A stretch of 37,419 nucleotides of DNA from Methylobacterium sp. J-030 (lineage in GTDB: Bacteria; Pseudomonadota; Alphaproteobacteria; Rhizobiales; Beijerinckiaceae): assembly GCF_022829545.1 (NCBI RefSeq), contig NZ_JAKSYM010000368.1, positions 1 through 37,419 of the forward strand, in the 5' to 3' direction. Positions within the stretch are counted from its first letter, which is position 1, and each line of letters begins with the position of its first letter. The notes under the pieces are model-generated. The model worked only from the letters and a program-made list of their open reading frames with translations, had not been told where the DNA came from and searched no databases. A program made the translations under genes and the position numbers. Positions 25,241 to 33,735 of this stretch are shown here, piece by piece.

Positions 25241-26518
25241 TTAGGTCAGGCCCGACGCGAGGATCTTAAGTGGACCGGCCCGATCGGTCGCGGCCCCCTT
25301 TGGTGGAAACGGCGCGTTCTCGGCGATGAGGGCGGCGTAGGCCGGCAGCCAGCGCCCACAATCGACCGACACGGCGGCGATGCACCGTCCCGCCCGGCCG
25401 TAGAGGGCGAGGAAGCGCCCCGCAGCCGTATCGCCGTGCGCGATCGTCATGGAGTCCGCACCGTCCGTCAGGCCGACCGATTTGATCGTCACGCCCGCTT
25501 GCCCGGACCAGAAGGCTGGCAACGCGGCGTAGCTTCGGTCGGGCTTGTCCCCGGCAAGCATACGTCCAGCATGCACACCCTGCGCGACCGCATGTCCCCA
25601 GTGTTCCACGGCAATGCGGCGCCGGCCGTAGAGCGGGTGCGGGAAGCGGGCCACGTCGCCCGCCGCGGCGATCGCAAGATCGGGCTGCCCATCCACCTCC
25701 AGCGCATGACCGTCCACATCACAGTCGACGCCCCCCGCGTCAAACGACAGGCCGGATCCCGCGAGCCATTCGGTGTTGCGTACCGCTCCGAGCGCCGTCA
25801 CCGCGACGTCGGCCTCGATCGCGGTGCCGTCGGCGAGGTGCGCGCGCACGAGCCGGCTTCCCACATCCTCCAGCTATTCGACCTCGGCGCCGAGGCGCAG
25901 GTCGACACCGCGAACCGCGTGCATGGCGCCGACGATGCCGCCGATATACCGGCCGAGCGCGCGTCCGAGCGGTGCCGGACCAGGTTGAACTAGTGTCACC
26001 GGCAAACCGAGTTGCCGGCAGGCGCTCGCAACCTCGCAGCCGATCAGGCCGCCGCCGATCACCAGCACGCGCTTCGGCCTAGCGACGAGCGCTGCGCGCA
26101 AGGCGACCGCATCGTCCCGGCCCCGCAGGGAATAGACACCGACGAGCTTGGCCTCGTGCGGGTTCGGCCAAGGGCGGGCGCGGGTGCCAGTGGCGATCAG
26201 CCGGCGGTCGTAGGACAGCGCTGATCCGTCAGCGAGATGAACCACCTGAGCCGCACGATCGAGGTAATCAGCCGGACTGCCGAGGCGCCAGTCGACATCA
26301 CCATCGAGACTGCTCGGTAGGGTCATCGCATCCGCGGAGATGTGACCGGTCAGAACGTGCTTGGAGAGCGGCGGTCGATCGTAGGGGCTGTAGGGCTCGG
26401 CCCCGACGATCGTGAGCGAACCCGAGTAGCCGGCTCGGCGCATAGCCTCGGCCCCACGCAGGGCCGCGAGGCCTGCTCCGACCACCACGATAGCACGTAC
26501 GGGCGAGTTAGATCCCAT
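25241..26518 (-). pseudogene. FAD-dependent ferredoxin reductase with one internal stop
   Basis: A frame of about 425 codons encodes a putidaredoxin/rubredoxin-reductase-type flavoprotein. It has the FAD motif VVVGAGLAALRGAEAMR, YDRPPLSKHVL, the NAD motif VLVIGGGLIGCEVASACR, VTALGAVRNTEWL, and the second FAD motif AAGDVARFPHPLYG with VEHWGHAVAQG. A TAG at 25874-25876 interrupts it between GAEVE and LEDVGSR. The sequence on both sides stays in the same frame, so it is a simple nonsense mutation. I prefer ATG 26518 (AGGG upstream) over ATG 26533. Two separately translated halves could in principle reassemble (a GTG and good codons follow the stop), but no ribosome-binding site is evident. It should have fed electrons from NAD(P)H to the P450 via the ferredoxin. 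Confidence 0.75.
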
Positions 26519-26720
26519 CGCAGATGCCCTCATAGCCGTAGCACTCGACCCGGATTGCTAGAACCGGGCAGGCGACGCGAGCGCGCTCGATGTCGGTTTG
26601 AGGCTCGGCGGCGCAGACGGGATCGTAGATGAGGGCCTCACGCCCCTCGACGCGGACGTGCCTCCGGGTCGCATAGCAGCACCGGACGTAAGCTTGGCTG
26701 ATGTCGACGTCTTCATCGAC
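26508..26720 (-). pseudogene. degenerate ferredoxin of the P450 operon
   Basis: The minus-strand frame reads VDEDVDISQAYVRCCYATRR, HVRVEGREALIYDP and then AEPQTDIERARVACPVLAIR. This resembles the small 3Fe-4S/4Fe-4S ferredoxins that partner bacterial P450s (VD...C...YCV..CP..F..., then A...CP..AI.V). The last Cys-Pro motif is intact, but the N-terminal cysteine spacing is wrong and no start codon or ribosome-binding site is in frame. It runs eleven bases into the reductase gene, as coupled genes would. It could alternatively be a functional but unusual ferredoxin with a non-standard start; I think decay is likelier. Confidence 0.55.
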
Positions 26721-26810
26721 CTGACGACTGGTTTGCGAGGTACCTATGGACAGGGCATGCCAACCGAAGCCGATCGAGCGAGTTCCTCTGATCGATAATG
26801 AAGGGAGTCA

Positions 26811-26845
26811 CTGGTCGCGGACTTCAGTTTATTAGTGGCGACCAG
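26811..26845. other. inverted repeat
   Basis: CTGGTCGC (26811-26818) and GCGACCAG (26838-26845) are perfectly complementary with a 19-base AT-richer spacer. It lies about 90 bases upstream of the ferredoxin/reductase/P450 operon on the minus strand. It could be an operator or an attenuator. Confidence 0.35.
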
Positions 26846-26889
26846 CTCGACATATTCGTTGCGACATTTCCTCGCCCCAGGTGACCGCC

Positions 26890-26916
26890 ATTGGCCGAAA
26901 CCGGCCGGTCCGCTTC
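26890..26916 (+). repeat. dispersed intergenic repeat copy
   Basis: The copy begins ATTGGCCGAAACCGGCCGGT and continues CCGCTTC, with one change in the AAAGCCG half. Same orientation as all other clear copies in the window. Confidence 0.65.
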
Positions 26917-27279
26917 AAAGACGCTTTGTCGGCAAATTCGGTTTGGGGTGGAAACCGGAACCCGATATTTCACCACGAAGCGTCCGCGGAGTGCAGCGTT
27001 CCAATAGGGCAAGGCCCACTGAAACGGCGCCGCTGGAACTTAGCTATACGACCTGAACAGGAGGGGATCGCCATATCCGAACTCAGAGTGCTGTCATCAT
27101 CGGCCGGCCGCTGGACACTGCGAGTGCTAGCCCATGGCTCACGTTCTCACGGCCGGGCAAACTGACCCATTCGCATAATCGCGACGTTCCGAAACTGAGT
27201 GTGTCCCGTGGCCGCGACAGGCTGCGCCGGCCTCTAAGGGGCCGAGTAAGATTTCAGATCTTTCGGAGCATGCCGCCGC

Positions 27280-27292
27280 TAACGCGCCGTTA
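27280..27292. promoter_or_regulatory. 13-base palindrome upstream of small gene
   Basis: TAACGCGCCGTTA is a perfect palindrome around its central base pair, with five-base TAACG/CGTTA arms. It ends 42 bases before the ATG at 27335. It could be a binding site for an unidentified regulator; nothing else supports this. Confidence 0.25.
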
Positions 27293-27334
27293 ACTACATC
27301 GGCTGTGACTGGCAGGTGTCCAGAGGGACTACAC

Positions 27335-27649
27335 ATGCGCCATATCCATGTCGTACCCGGTCTACGCCTGCGGTTCGCTGGCCGGGACGAGACCTTCAAC
27401 GAAGGTGTCGAAATCGGTCTCATCGCGGCTCAACTCGCATCGGGTATAGCCGAGTTCACGATGACATTGGCCGCTGGTACGCTGGACCAAGCGCGTATGT
27501 TGGCGACGAACATGGGCTACCGCCTCCACGTCACGACCATGGATGACGCCGCGGTCGAGGTCATGTTCCTCACCGGAAGCCGCCGGCCCAAACTGCAACT
27601 CGTGTGCAATAATCCCTCTTACGCTCATGAGCGTAATTCTTCGGCCTGA
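27335..27649 (+). CDS. small hypothetical protein
   Basis: A 104-residue protein that I do not recognise. I chose the ATG at 27335 because AGAGGGA lies nine bases upstream; an in-frame ATG 30 bases earlier has none. The composition is mixed alpha/beta (HIHVVPGLRLRFAGRDETFN, IAAQLASGIAEFTMTLAAGT, AAVEVMFLTGSRRPK) with no membrane segment. It is probably cytoplasmic. It precedes the PAS-LuxR regulator by 113 bases in the same direction, so it might be co-regulated. Confidence 0.6.
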   Translation: MRHIHVVPGLRLRFAGRDETFNEGVEIGLIAAQLASGIAEFTMTLAAGTLDQARMLATNMGYRLHVTTMDDAAVEVMFLTGSRRPKLQLVCNNPSYAHERNSSA

Positions 27650-27762
27650 GCTCTGCTCGGCCGGTTCATCCGTGACGATCAGCGAGATCAGGAACGACCA
27701 AACGCAGCAGTCCGGGCTTTTCCCCACATTCGAGCGTTGGCGCTTCGGATGGAGATACGCCG

Positions 27763-29247
27763 ATGGCCGATGCGGCTCATGACATACAGATGCGGCAGAT
27801 CGTGGCCGGCCTATCCGAAGGCGTGATCCTGATCGAGCCGGATCAGACCATCGCCTACGCGAACGCAGCCGCCGTGATGATGCATGGGGTCGCGGACGTC
27901 GGCGATCTCGGCGCCACCGTGTCCGAGTATCGCGCGAACTTCACGCTGCACTACCGTAATCATCGGGAGATCGGGCCGCTGCAGCATCCACTCGACCGGG
28001 TACTCGCCGGCGAGGAGTTCCGCGACGTCGTGGTCGAGTTGGCCCCGACCCGGGATCCCACGCACAGGTGGATGCACCGCATCCGCAGCCTGGTGACCAC
28101 CGATGCGGATGGCACACCGAACGGCCTCGCTCTGGTGATGCAGGACGTGAGCGAGCGATACCAGGCCGAGGCGCGGTTCGAGCGGATGTTCAACGCCAAC
28201 CCGGCCCCGGCGATCATCTGCCGGATCGCCGACCTGCGCTTCGTGCGAGTCAACCACGGCTTCCTCGACCTGACCGGGTACCATCGCGACGACGTGCTCG
28301 GCCGATCGTTCTGCGAGATCGACCTGCTGCGCGACGCCGAGCGGCGCGAGTTGGCGATCCGGCACCTTCACGCCGGCCACACCATCCCGCAGATGGAGGC
28401 TCAGCTCGCAACGCCTTGCGGGAGGGGCCGCTACGTGATCGTGGCCGGCCACGCCATCGACATGCCCGGCCCGGGTGGCGTCGAGCGATGCATGCTATTC
28501 ACCTTCGCCGACCTGGAGGATCGCCGGAAGGCTGAGATGGCCTTGCGCCACAGCGAGGAGCGCTTTGTCAAGGCGTTCGAGCTCTCACCGGTGCCGAGCG
28601 CGCTGATGAGTGTGGACGGCTTGGAAATCACGAGCGTCAACCAAGCCTTCGTCACGTCGTTCGGCCATGCCCCCGAGACCGCGGCGGGCCAGTCGCTCGC
28701 CGATCTCGCGCTTTGGGTCGACCTCACCGAGCAGCGCCGGTTCTCGCGCGACCTGAAGCGGCTCGGCAGCATCCGTGCGTTCGAGGCCAGCCTGCAGGAC
28801 AGGAACGGGGCCGAGATCGATTGCCTGGTCTCGGCCGAGCGTGTGAGCATCAACGGCGAGGCTTGCGTGCTCTGCGTCCTGCAGGACATTACCGCGAGGA
28901 AGCGCTCGGAGCGCGAGCTGATCACCGCCATTGAGGCGGTGATGGCGGATGCATCGTGGTTCAGCCACGGGGTGATCGATAAGCTGGCGGCCCTGCGTCA
29001 CCCGCCGCGCACTGGCCATCCTTCGGGCCGGGTGGAGAACCTGACGATCCGGGAGCGGGACATGCTCACGCGGATCTGCCAGGGCGCCACCGACCGGGAG
29101 ATCGGGGCCGAGCTGAAGCTGTCGCCGAACACCGTGCGCAACCACGTCGCCGGCCTCTATCGCAAGCTCGGGGTCAACCGCCGCAGCGCGGTGGTGGTGT
29201 GGGCCCAGGAGCGCGGCATCGGCCAAAATCCGACCGGGCGCCGCTAA
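27763..29247 (+). CDS. multi-PAS LuxR-type transcriptional regulator
   Basis: A 494-residue soluble regulator. It has three PAS-like modules at about 10-125 (IVAGLSEGVILIEPDQTIAY), 130-250 (MFNANPAPAIICRIADLRFV) and 265-385 (KAFELSPVPSALMSVDGLEI), the last ending in a PAC-like LQDITARKRSERELI. A C-terminal GerE/LuxR helix-turn-helix follows at about 428-485 (LTIRERDMLTRICQGATDRE, LSPNTVRNHVAGLYRKLGV). There is no receiver domain, so the signal is sensed directly through PAS ligands or partners. The ATG follows GGAGATACGCCG. It lies upstream of the run of small stress-type proteins on the same strand and is a candidate regulator of them; that link is inference from position. Confidence 0.9.
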   Translation: MADAAHDIQMRQIVAGLSEGVILIEPDQTIAYANAAAVMMHGVADVGDLGATVSEYRANFTLHYRNHREIGPLQHPLDRVLAGEEFRDVVVELAPTRDPTHRWMHRIRSLVTTDADGTPNGLALVMQDVSERYQAEARFERMFNANPAPAIICRIADLRFVRVNHGFLDLTGYHRDDVLGRSFCEIDLLRDAERRELAIRHLHAGHTIPQMEAQLATPCGRGRYVIVAGHAIDMPGPGGVERCMLFTFADLEDRRKAEMALRHSEERFVKAFELSPVPSALMSVDGLEITSVNQAFVTSFGHAPETAAGQSLADLALWVDLTEQRRFSRDLKRLGSIRAFEASLQDRNGAEIDCLVSAERVSINGEACVLCVLQDITARKRSERELITAIEAVMADASWFSHGVIDKLAALRHPPRTGHPSGRVENLTIRERDMLTRICQGATDREIGAELKLSPNTVRNHVAGLYRKLGVNRRSAVVVWAQERGIGQNPTGRR

Positions 29248-29404
29248 AATTGGTGGAAACCGTTACAGAACTACCAGCACGAGTTAGTGCGAATATACTT
29301 TATGTAAATCTTCGGAACTTCGTTTAAAGCTGCTTATTACATCACCGTAGCTCTGCTCAATACGGGCATCTCGGACGTTCGACCGATGCGGTTGATCTGA
29401 GGGG

Positions 29405-29593
29405 ATGTCTGTGTCCGAGCGCCGGAGGATCCTGTCAGTCGACCACGCCCGGGCGCTGATCAAGGAAGCCATTGGCATCATCGAGGGCGATCGGGAGATC
29501 GAGGCGGAAGGAGCCGCTGAGGTCGCCGCCATCGAAGCCGCACATACGTCGCCAACCCCGAAGCCGAAGCCACGCCGGTCCACGCGCAAGTAG
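29405..29593 (+). CDS. small hypothetical protein
   Basis: 62 codons with a GAGGGG site immediately before the ATG. The first 35 residues look helical (RILSVDHARALIKEAIGIIE), followed by an Ala/Glu stretch and a basic Pro/Lys-rich tail (TPKPKPRRSTRK) that might bind nucleic acid or membrane. The family is not recognised. It sits between the PAS-LuxR regulator and the GlsB-like gene in the same direction. Confidence 0.5.
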   Translation: MSVSERRRILSVDHARALIKEAIGIIEGDREIEAEGAAEVAAIEAAHTSPTPKPKPRRSTRK

Positions 29594-29704
29594 CTGTGGG
29601 CCGCAACCATCGCGCGGGCTGGACGGCTCGCGGCCGACGCACGTCTCCGGACCTCCCGACGACGACCATGCCTCGACCCACATCGACAAAGGCGGACCCG
29701 GATC

Positions 29705-29965
29705 ATGTCACTCCTCGCTTGGATCGTGCTCGGCCTCGTGGCCGGCTTCATCGGAAGCAAGGTCGTCAACAACACCGGACAGGGCCTGCTCGTCGACATC
29801 CTGCTCGGCGTCGTCGGGGCGGTGGTCGGCGGCTTTCTATTCAACCAGTTCGGCCAGCCCGGGGTGTCCGGGGTGAACCTCTACAGCCTGCTCGTCGCCG
29901 TCGTCGGCGCCGTGGTGTTGCTGTGGCTCTACCACGCCCTGATGGGCCGCCGCCGGATCCTCTGA
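29705..29965 (+). CDS. GlsB/YeaQ/YmgE-family stress-response membrane protein
   Basis: An 86-residue protein with three hydrophobic helices and the glycine-rich pattern of transglycosylase-associated (GlsB/YeaQ/YmgE) proteins: LLAWIVLGLVAGFIGSKVV, DILLGVVGAVVGGFLFNQFG, and a final helix before the basic end GRRRIL. It is inserted in the cytoplasmic membrane. The role in stress resistance is known only loosely for the family. It begins the cluster of small stress-type proteins that continues to 34.8 kb. Confidence 0.88.
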   Translation: MSLLAWIVLGLVAGFIGSKVVNNTGQGLLVDILLGVVGAVVGGFLFNQFGQPGVSGVNLYSLLVAVVGAVVLLWLYHALMGRRRIL

Positions 29966-30033
29966 CCCCCACTCCTCCCGCCGACCCTCGGCCGAAGCCC
30001 GACCCGACCACCCCCAACAAGAGAGTTCCCACG

Positions 30034-30990
30034 ATGGCGTTATCCCCCGACACTACCCGTCCGGCCTACGACCGTGACCTTCCGACTACCAGCTTGGCCA
30101 CCCCGGCTGAGGACATGCGCACGATGGCGCTGCACTCCGTCTCTTGGGGCGCGGTGTTCGCCGGCGCGGTGATCGCGCTGGTCGCTCAGGTTATCCTCAA
30201 CATGGTCGGGCTCGGGATCGGGCTCTCGACCGTCGACCCAGCCGGCAACGGCACCCCGACCGCCGGGTCGCTCTCGTCCGGCGCCGGGATCTGGTTCGTG
30301 ATCTCCGGCATCCTCGCTGCCACCGCCGGCGGCTGGCTGGCCGGGCGCCTCTCGGGCAAACCGGCTCGGACCACGACCGCCTATCACGGGCTGATCGCCT
30401 GGGCGGTCTCGACGCTCGTTGTCGTGTACCTGCTGTCCTCGGCGGTCGGCGGCCTCGTCAGCGGCGCATCGAACGCTGTGTCGAGCACGCTCGGCGGCGC
30501 CGGCAACCTGATCGGTGGCTCGGTGAAGACCGCCGCGCAGGCGGCCGCCCCGTCGCTGCCGGGCATGGACAACCCGTTCTCCAACATCGAGAGCCAGGTC
30601 CGCAACGGTACCGGCAACGACCCCGAGGCCCTGAAGAACGCCGCCGTCAGCGCGATGCGCGCCGCGGTGACCGGTGACGCCGCCCAGCAGAAGGACGCCC
30701 AGGAGAAGGCCGCCCAGGCGCTGGCCAAGGCCCAGGGCATCCCGGTCGAGCAGGCCCGGACCCAGGTCACCCAGTACGTGCAGCAGTTCAACGACGTGAC
30801 GGCCAAGGCCAAAGAGCAGGCCAAGCAGGCGGCCGACGCCGCCGCGCGGGTCGGTTCGCAGGGGGCGCTCTACGGCGCCGTGGCGCTGATACTCGGCGCG
30901 CTGGCGGCCTTCTTCGCGGGTCGCGGCGCCGCCGTCGACCCGGTGGTGAGCCGTACCGGCGTCGCTACTACAACCCAGCGTCGGATCTGA
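30034..30990 (+). CDS. PhnA-like membrane protein with coiled-coil loop
   Basis: A 318-residue protein. A polar N-terminus is followed by membrane helices at about 33-60 (WGAVFAGAVIALVAQVILNM), 85-108 (FVISGILAATAGGWLAGRL) and 118-140. A long Ala/Gln-rich amphipathic region follows (about 165-275, e.g. GDAAQQKDAQEKAAQALAKA, VTAKAKEQAKQAADAAARVG), with a last helix at 280-300. Proteins with this layout are commonly annotated PhnA-like, but there is no relation to phosphonate metabolism that I can see. The ATG at 30034 is chosen because the frame upstream is low-complexity shadow. It ends two bases before the next ATG, so the DUF2382 gene is co-translated. Confidence 0.75.
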   Translation: MALSPDTTRPAYDRDLPTTSLATPAEDMRTMALHSVSWGAVFAGAVIALVAQVILNMVGLGIGLSTVDPAGNGTPTAGSLSSGAGIWFVISGILAATAGGWLAGRLSGKPARTTTAYHGLIAWAVSTLVVVYLLSSAVGGLVSGASNAVSSTLGGAGNLIGGSVKTAAQAAAPSLPGMDNPFSNIESQVRNGTGNDPEALKNAAVSAMRAAVTGDAAQQKDAQEKAAQALAKAQGIPVEQARTQVTQYVQQFNDVTAKAKEQAKQAADAAARVGSQGALYGAVALILGALAAFFAGRGAAVDPVVSRTGVATTTQRRI

Positions 30991-30992
30991 CC

Positions 30993-31493
30993 ATGAGCGA
31001 TCTCGCCGCCAGCCAGCCAAAGCCCTCAGGGACGCAAGGCGTAGAGGCGGCGGAGGTCGCCGTCGGCGAGGAGGTAGTCCTCCCGTTGGTCGAGGAGACC
31101 GCCCGCATCGAGAAGCGGACGGTGGAGACCGGGCGGGTGCGGGTCTCGACCCGGACCGAGACCGTCGATCAGGTCCTGCGCGAGAGCCTGCGCAGCGACA
31201 CGGTTGAGGTCACCCGGGTGCCGGTCGACCGGACGTTGTCGGAGGGCGAGGTGCCCCCAGCGGTCCGCGAGGAGGACGGGGTGACGATCATCCCCGTGCT
31301 CGAAGAGATCCTCGTCGTCGAGAAGCGCCTCGTCCTGAAGGAAGAGCTGCACATCCGTCGAAGCTCAGCGGATGAGGACGTCGAGGTGCCGGTGACGCTG
31401 CGCAGGCAGCGCGCCGTGGTTGAACGCGTGAGCCGGGATGGCCACGCCAGCGAGCAGATCGATCCCCCTTCAGCCCAGGAGACAACACCATGA
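30993..31493 (+). CDS. YsnF/AvaK-type DUF2382 protein
   Basis: A 166-residue protein consisting largely of one DUF2382 domain: LPLVEETARIEKRTVETGRV, VRVSTRTETVDQVLRESL, VEVTRVPVDRTL, ILVVEKRLVLKEELHIRR and VPVTLRRQRAVVERV. The alternating charged/beta pattern is typical of this stress-associated domain. There is no signal or membrane segment. The stop overlaps the following ATG (ATGA), and it follows the PhnA-like gene by two bases, so the three genes form a tight operon. The biochemical role of the domain is unknown. Confidence 0.85.
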   Translation: MSDLAASQPKPSGTQGVEAAEVAVGEEVVLPLVEETARIEKRTVETGRVRVSTRTETVDQVLRESLRSDTVEVTRVPVDRTLSEGEVPPAVREEDGVTIIPVLEEILVVEKRLVLKEELHIRRSSADEDVEVPVTLRRQRAVVERVSRDGHASEQIDPPSAQETTP

Positions 31494-32413
31494 CACAGAC
31501 GATCACCGCGCTGTTCGATCGCCCTGCCGAGGCGCAGGCTGCCCAAACCAAGCTCGTGGCCGCCGGCATCCCGCAATCGGCGATCAAGCTCGTGCAAGGT
31601 GCGCAGACGGCGCGCACGAGCGGTTCTTACGACTACCACAAGGACGAGGGTGGCTTCTGGGGTTCGCTGAAGGACTTCTTCATGCCCGAGGAGGATCGCT
31701 ATGCCTACAGCGAGGGCCTGAACCGCGGCGGCACGCTGCTGACTGCGAGCGTCGAGCCAACGCAGACCGAGATAGCTTACGACATCCTGGAGCAGAACGG
31801 CTCGGTCGACCTCGACCAGCGCGAGAGCACGTGGCGCAAGGAAGGCTGGAGCGGATACTCAGCGACCGGTGGCACGACCGCGGCCGGCTCGACCGCCGGT
31901 ATGGCAGCTGCAGGTACCACGGCGGCCGGAACGGCCGCCACGGGTGCAACATCCCTGAAGGGTGCCGGCACAACCACGGGCGAGACGGACTACATCCCGG
32001 TGGTCGAGGAGCGGCTCAACGTCGGCAAGCGCGTGGCTGAGAGTGGCCGCGTGCGGGTTCGCTCCTTCGTAGTCGAGAAGCCGGTCGAGGAGCAGGTCAC
32101 CCTGCGCGACGAGACCGTGCACGTCGATCGGCGCGTGGTCGACCGACCGGTGACGGCGGCCGACGAGGCCTTGTTCGCGAGCAAGACCATCGAGGCGACC
32201 GAGATGCGTGAGCAGGCGGTGGTGTCGAAGGAGGCCCGCGTGGTTGAGGAGGTCGGCATTCGCAAGGACGCGGGTCAGCGCACCGAGACCATCACCGACA
32301 AGGTGCGGCACACCGAGGTTGAGGTCGAGGACGAGCGCGGCAACGTCAGCCGAACCGGCACGACTGGCGCCACGACCACCGCTACCACGCCTGGTACCCG
32401 CAAGCCGGTCTGA
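31490..32413 (+). CDS. stress protein: 17M-like N-domain plus DUF2382
   Basis: 307 residues. The N-terminal domain (about 1-115) resembles general stress protein 17M (ITALFDRPAEAQAAQTKLVA, then YSEGLNRGGTLLTASVEP, ILEQNGSVDLDQRE). A flexible Gly/Ala/Thr linker follows (about 122-160), then a DUF2382 domain (about 165-285: VVEERLNVGKRVAESGRVRV, VTLRDETVHVDRRVVDRPVT, VVEEVGIRKDAGQRTETITD). The tail is Thr-rich. It shares its C-terminal domain with the gene before it and its N-terminal domain with the gene at 32960, so it is a fusion linking both. It has an ATGA overlap with the preceding gene. Probably cytoplasmic. Confidence 0.85.
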   Translation: MTQTITALFDRPAEAQAAQTKLVAAGIPQSAIKLVQGAQTARTSGSYDYHKDEGGFWGSLKDFFMPEEDRYAYSEGLNRGGTLLTASVEPTQTEIAYDILEQNGSVDLDQRESTWRKEGWSGYSATGGTTAAGSTAGMAAAGTTAAGTAATGATSLKGAGTTTGETDYIPVVEERLNVGKRVAESGRVRVRSFVVEKPVEEQVTLRDETVHVDRRVVDRPVTAADEALFASKTIEATEMREQAVVSKEARVVEEVGIRKDAGQRTETITDKVRHTEVEVEDERGNVSRTGTTGATTTATTPGTRKPV

Positions 32414-32523
32414 TCCGCGAACGGCGCTGCTCGGGGTTCCGATGCCTCGGGCGGCGCGTGGTACCGAGAGCCGAGTTCGGATCGGCTCGTCGCCTCTATC
32501 GCAACCAAACGAACAGGCTCGCC

Positions 32524-32910
32524 ATGTCCCTGAACCGCTCGATCCTCCTTCTGTTGCCGTTGATCGCGGCAGCGCCCGCGCTGGCGCAGACGACCGTCAC
32601 CGGTCAGCCGGCGACGGGCGGCGCCTCCAGCGCGACCTCCGGCGGGCAGAACGCCGTAACGCGGCCGAACACCGATCTTGCCCATGACGGCAGGGCAGCG
32701 GCCACCGGCACGGGGATGAACGTCAAGCTGGAGCGGGGCTCCAACAGCTTCACCGAGGGTGAAGTCCGCCGGCGCTTGGAGAAGGCCGGCTACCACGAGG
32801 TCAAGGACCTCAAGAAGGACGGCGACGGCATCTGGCACGGCAGCGCAATGGATGACGGCAAGCCCACGAGCATCGGCCTCGACTTCAAGGGCAACGTCGC
32901 GGTCCAGTAG
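32524..32910 (+). CDS. small secreted PepSY-like protein
   Basis: A 128-residue protein with a clear signal peptide (LNRSILLLLPLIAAAPALAQ, cleavage after ALA). A low-complexity Gly/Ser/Thr linker follows, then a small domain, FTEGEVRRRLEKAGYHEVKD, ending in WHGSAMDDGKPTSIGLDFKG. The domain's helix, then K-x-W/G-hydrophobic strands and LDFKG-type end, recall PepSY-like periplasmic domains, but the match is loose. I chose the ATG at 32524 because it starts at the signal peptide; the upstream 22 codons are not protein-like. Confidence 0.7.
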   Translation: MSLNRSILLLLPLIAAAPALAQTTVTGQPATGGASSATSGGQNAVTRPNTDLAHDGRAAATGTGMNVKLERGSNSFTEGEVRRRLEKAGYHEVKDLKKDGDGIWHGSAMDDGKPTSIGLDFKGNVAVQ

Positions 32911-32959
32911 CCCGGCCCCTCGCTCGATCAGTCTCAATCGAATGTCTCGGAGTCCTCTC

Positions 32960-33655
32960 ATGCCCACGCAGACCCTATCGGCCCTGTACGACCGCTACGA
33001 CGACGCCGCGGCGGCCGTGACGAAGTTGGAGGCGGCCGGCGTGCCGCACTCCGACATCAGCCTCGTCAGCAATAAGGCGGAGACCGGCGTCGTCGGAACA
33101 GGCGAGACGGCCGACCACGCCGCCACCGGCGTGGGGACCGGTGCGACGCTCGGCACGATCCTGGGCGGCGGCGCGGGCCTCCTCGCCGGCCTCGGGCTGA
33201 TGGCCATCCCAGGCGTCGGACCGGTCGTAGCCGCTGGCTGGATCGTGGCGACGCTGACTGGGGCGGGCATCGGTGCCGCCGCAGGTGGTTTAACCGGCTC
33301 GTTGACCGGCGCCGGCGTGAGCGAGACCGACGCGCATGCCTACGCCGAGGGTGTCCGCCGTGGCGGATCGCTGCTGACCGTGAGGGCGGATGAGGTCCAC
33401 GCCGGTGTGGCCACGCGCATCCTAGAGGAACACGGTGCCGTCGATCTCGACGCACGTGCGCAGGGTTGGGAGGGCGAGGGCTGGAGCAGCGAGACGGCCG
33501 GCAAGGCGCGGGGCGACACCTCGACCTTGATCGGCTCGGACGCTGCTGCAGGCTCGATCGCGCGCGAGAACGATGCGGTCAGCACACCCGTGAACGGCAC
33601 CGATACACGGATCTCAAGTGCCCGCCGAGTGCGGGTCTACAATCACCCGGTCTGA
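32960..33655 (+). CDS. 17M-like stress protein with glycine-zipper insertion
   Basis: 231 residues. LSALYDRYDDAAAAVTKLEA, AHAYAEGVRRGGSLLTVRAD and ILEEHGAVDLDARAQ align with the N-domain of the protein at 31490. Here a membrane-like Gly/Ala segment (about 60-118, e.g. GGGAGLLAGLGLMAIPGVGP) is inserted between the halves. A polar tail ends in RVRVYNHPV. The insertion could cross or coat a membrane. The ATG at 32960 has GGAG seven to ten bases upstream; an in-frame ATG at 32942 is possible. Same strand and same cluster as its relative. Confidence 0.78.
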   Translation: MPTQTLSALYDRYDDAAAAVTKLEAAGVPHSDISLVSNKAETGVVGTGETADHAATGVGTGATLGTILGGGAGLLAGLGLMAIPGVGPVVAAGWIVATLTGAGIGAAAGGLTGSLTGAGVSETDAHAYAEGVRRGGSLLTVRADEVHAGVATRILEEHGAVDLDARAQGWEGEGWSSETAGKARGDTSTLIGSDAAAGSIARENDAVSTPVNGTDTRISSARRVRVYNHPV

Positions 33656-33735
33656 TCGCCGCGGTCCACTCGTCAAAGCGGCCATCGTTGACCAATACGA
33701 GCCCCCGCCCGTGGGCCACAACAGGAGTACAGAGC

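Larger units (their letters stand above)
26721..27334. other. gene-less interval
   Basis: About 610 bases. It contains an 8-base-arm inverted repeat (26811-26845), one repeat copy (26890-26916) and a 13-base palindrome (27280-27292). Short frames with no family signature or ribosome-binding site are not called. Confidence 0.5.

Noticed and set aside
29300..29330. Possible general-stress sigma (EcfG-type) promoter before the stress cluster
   Set aside because: GGAAC is present near 29313, but no CGTT lies 16-17 bases downstream, so the consensus is not met.
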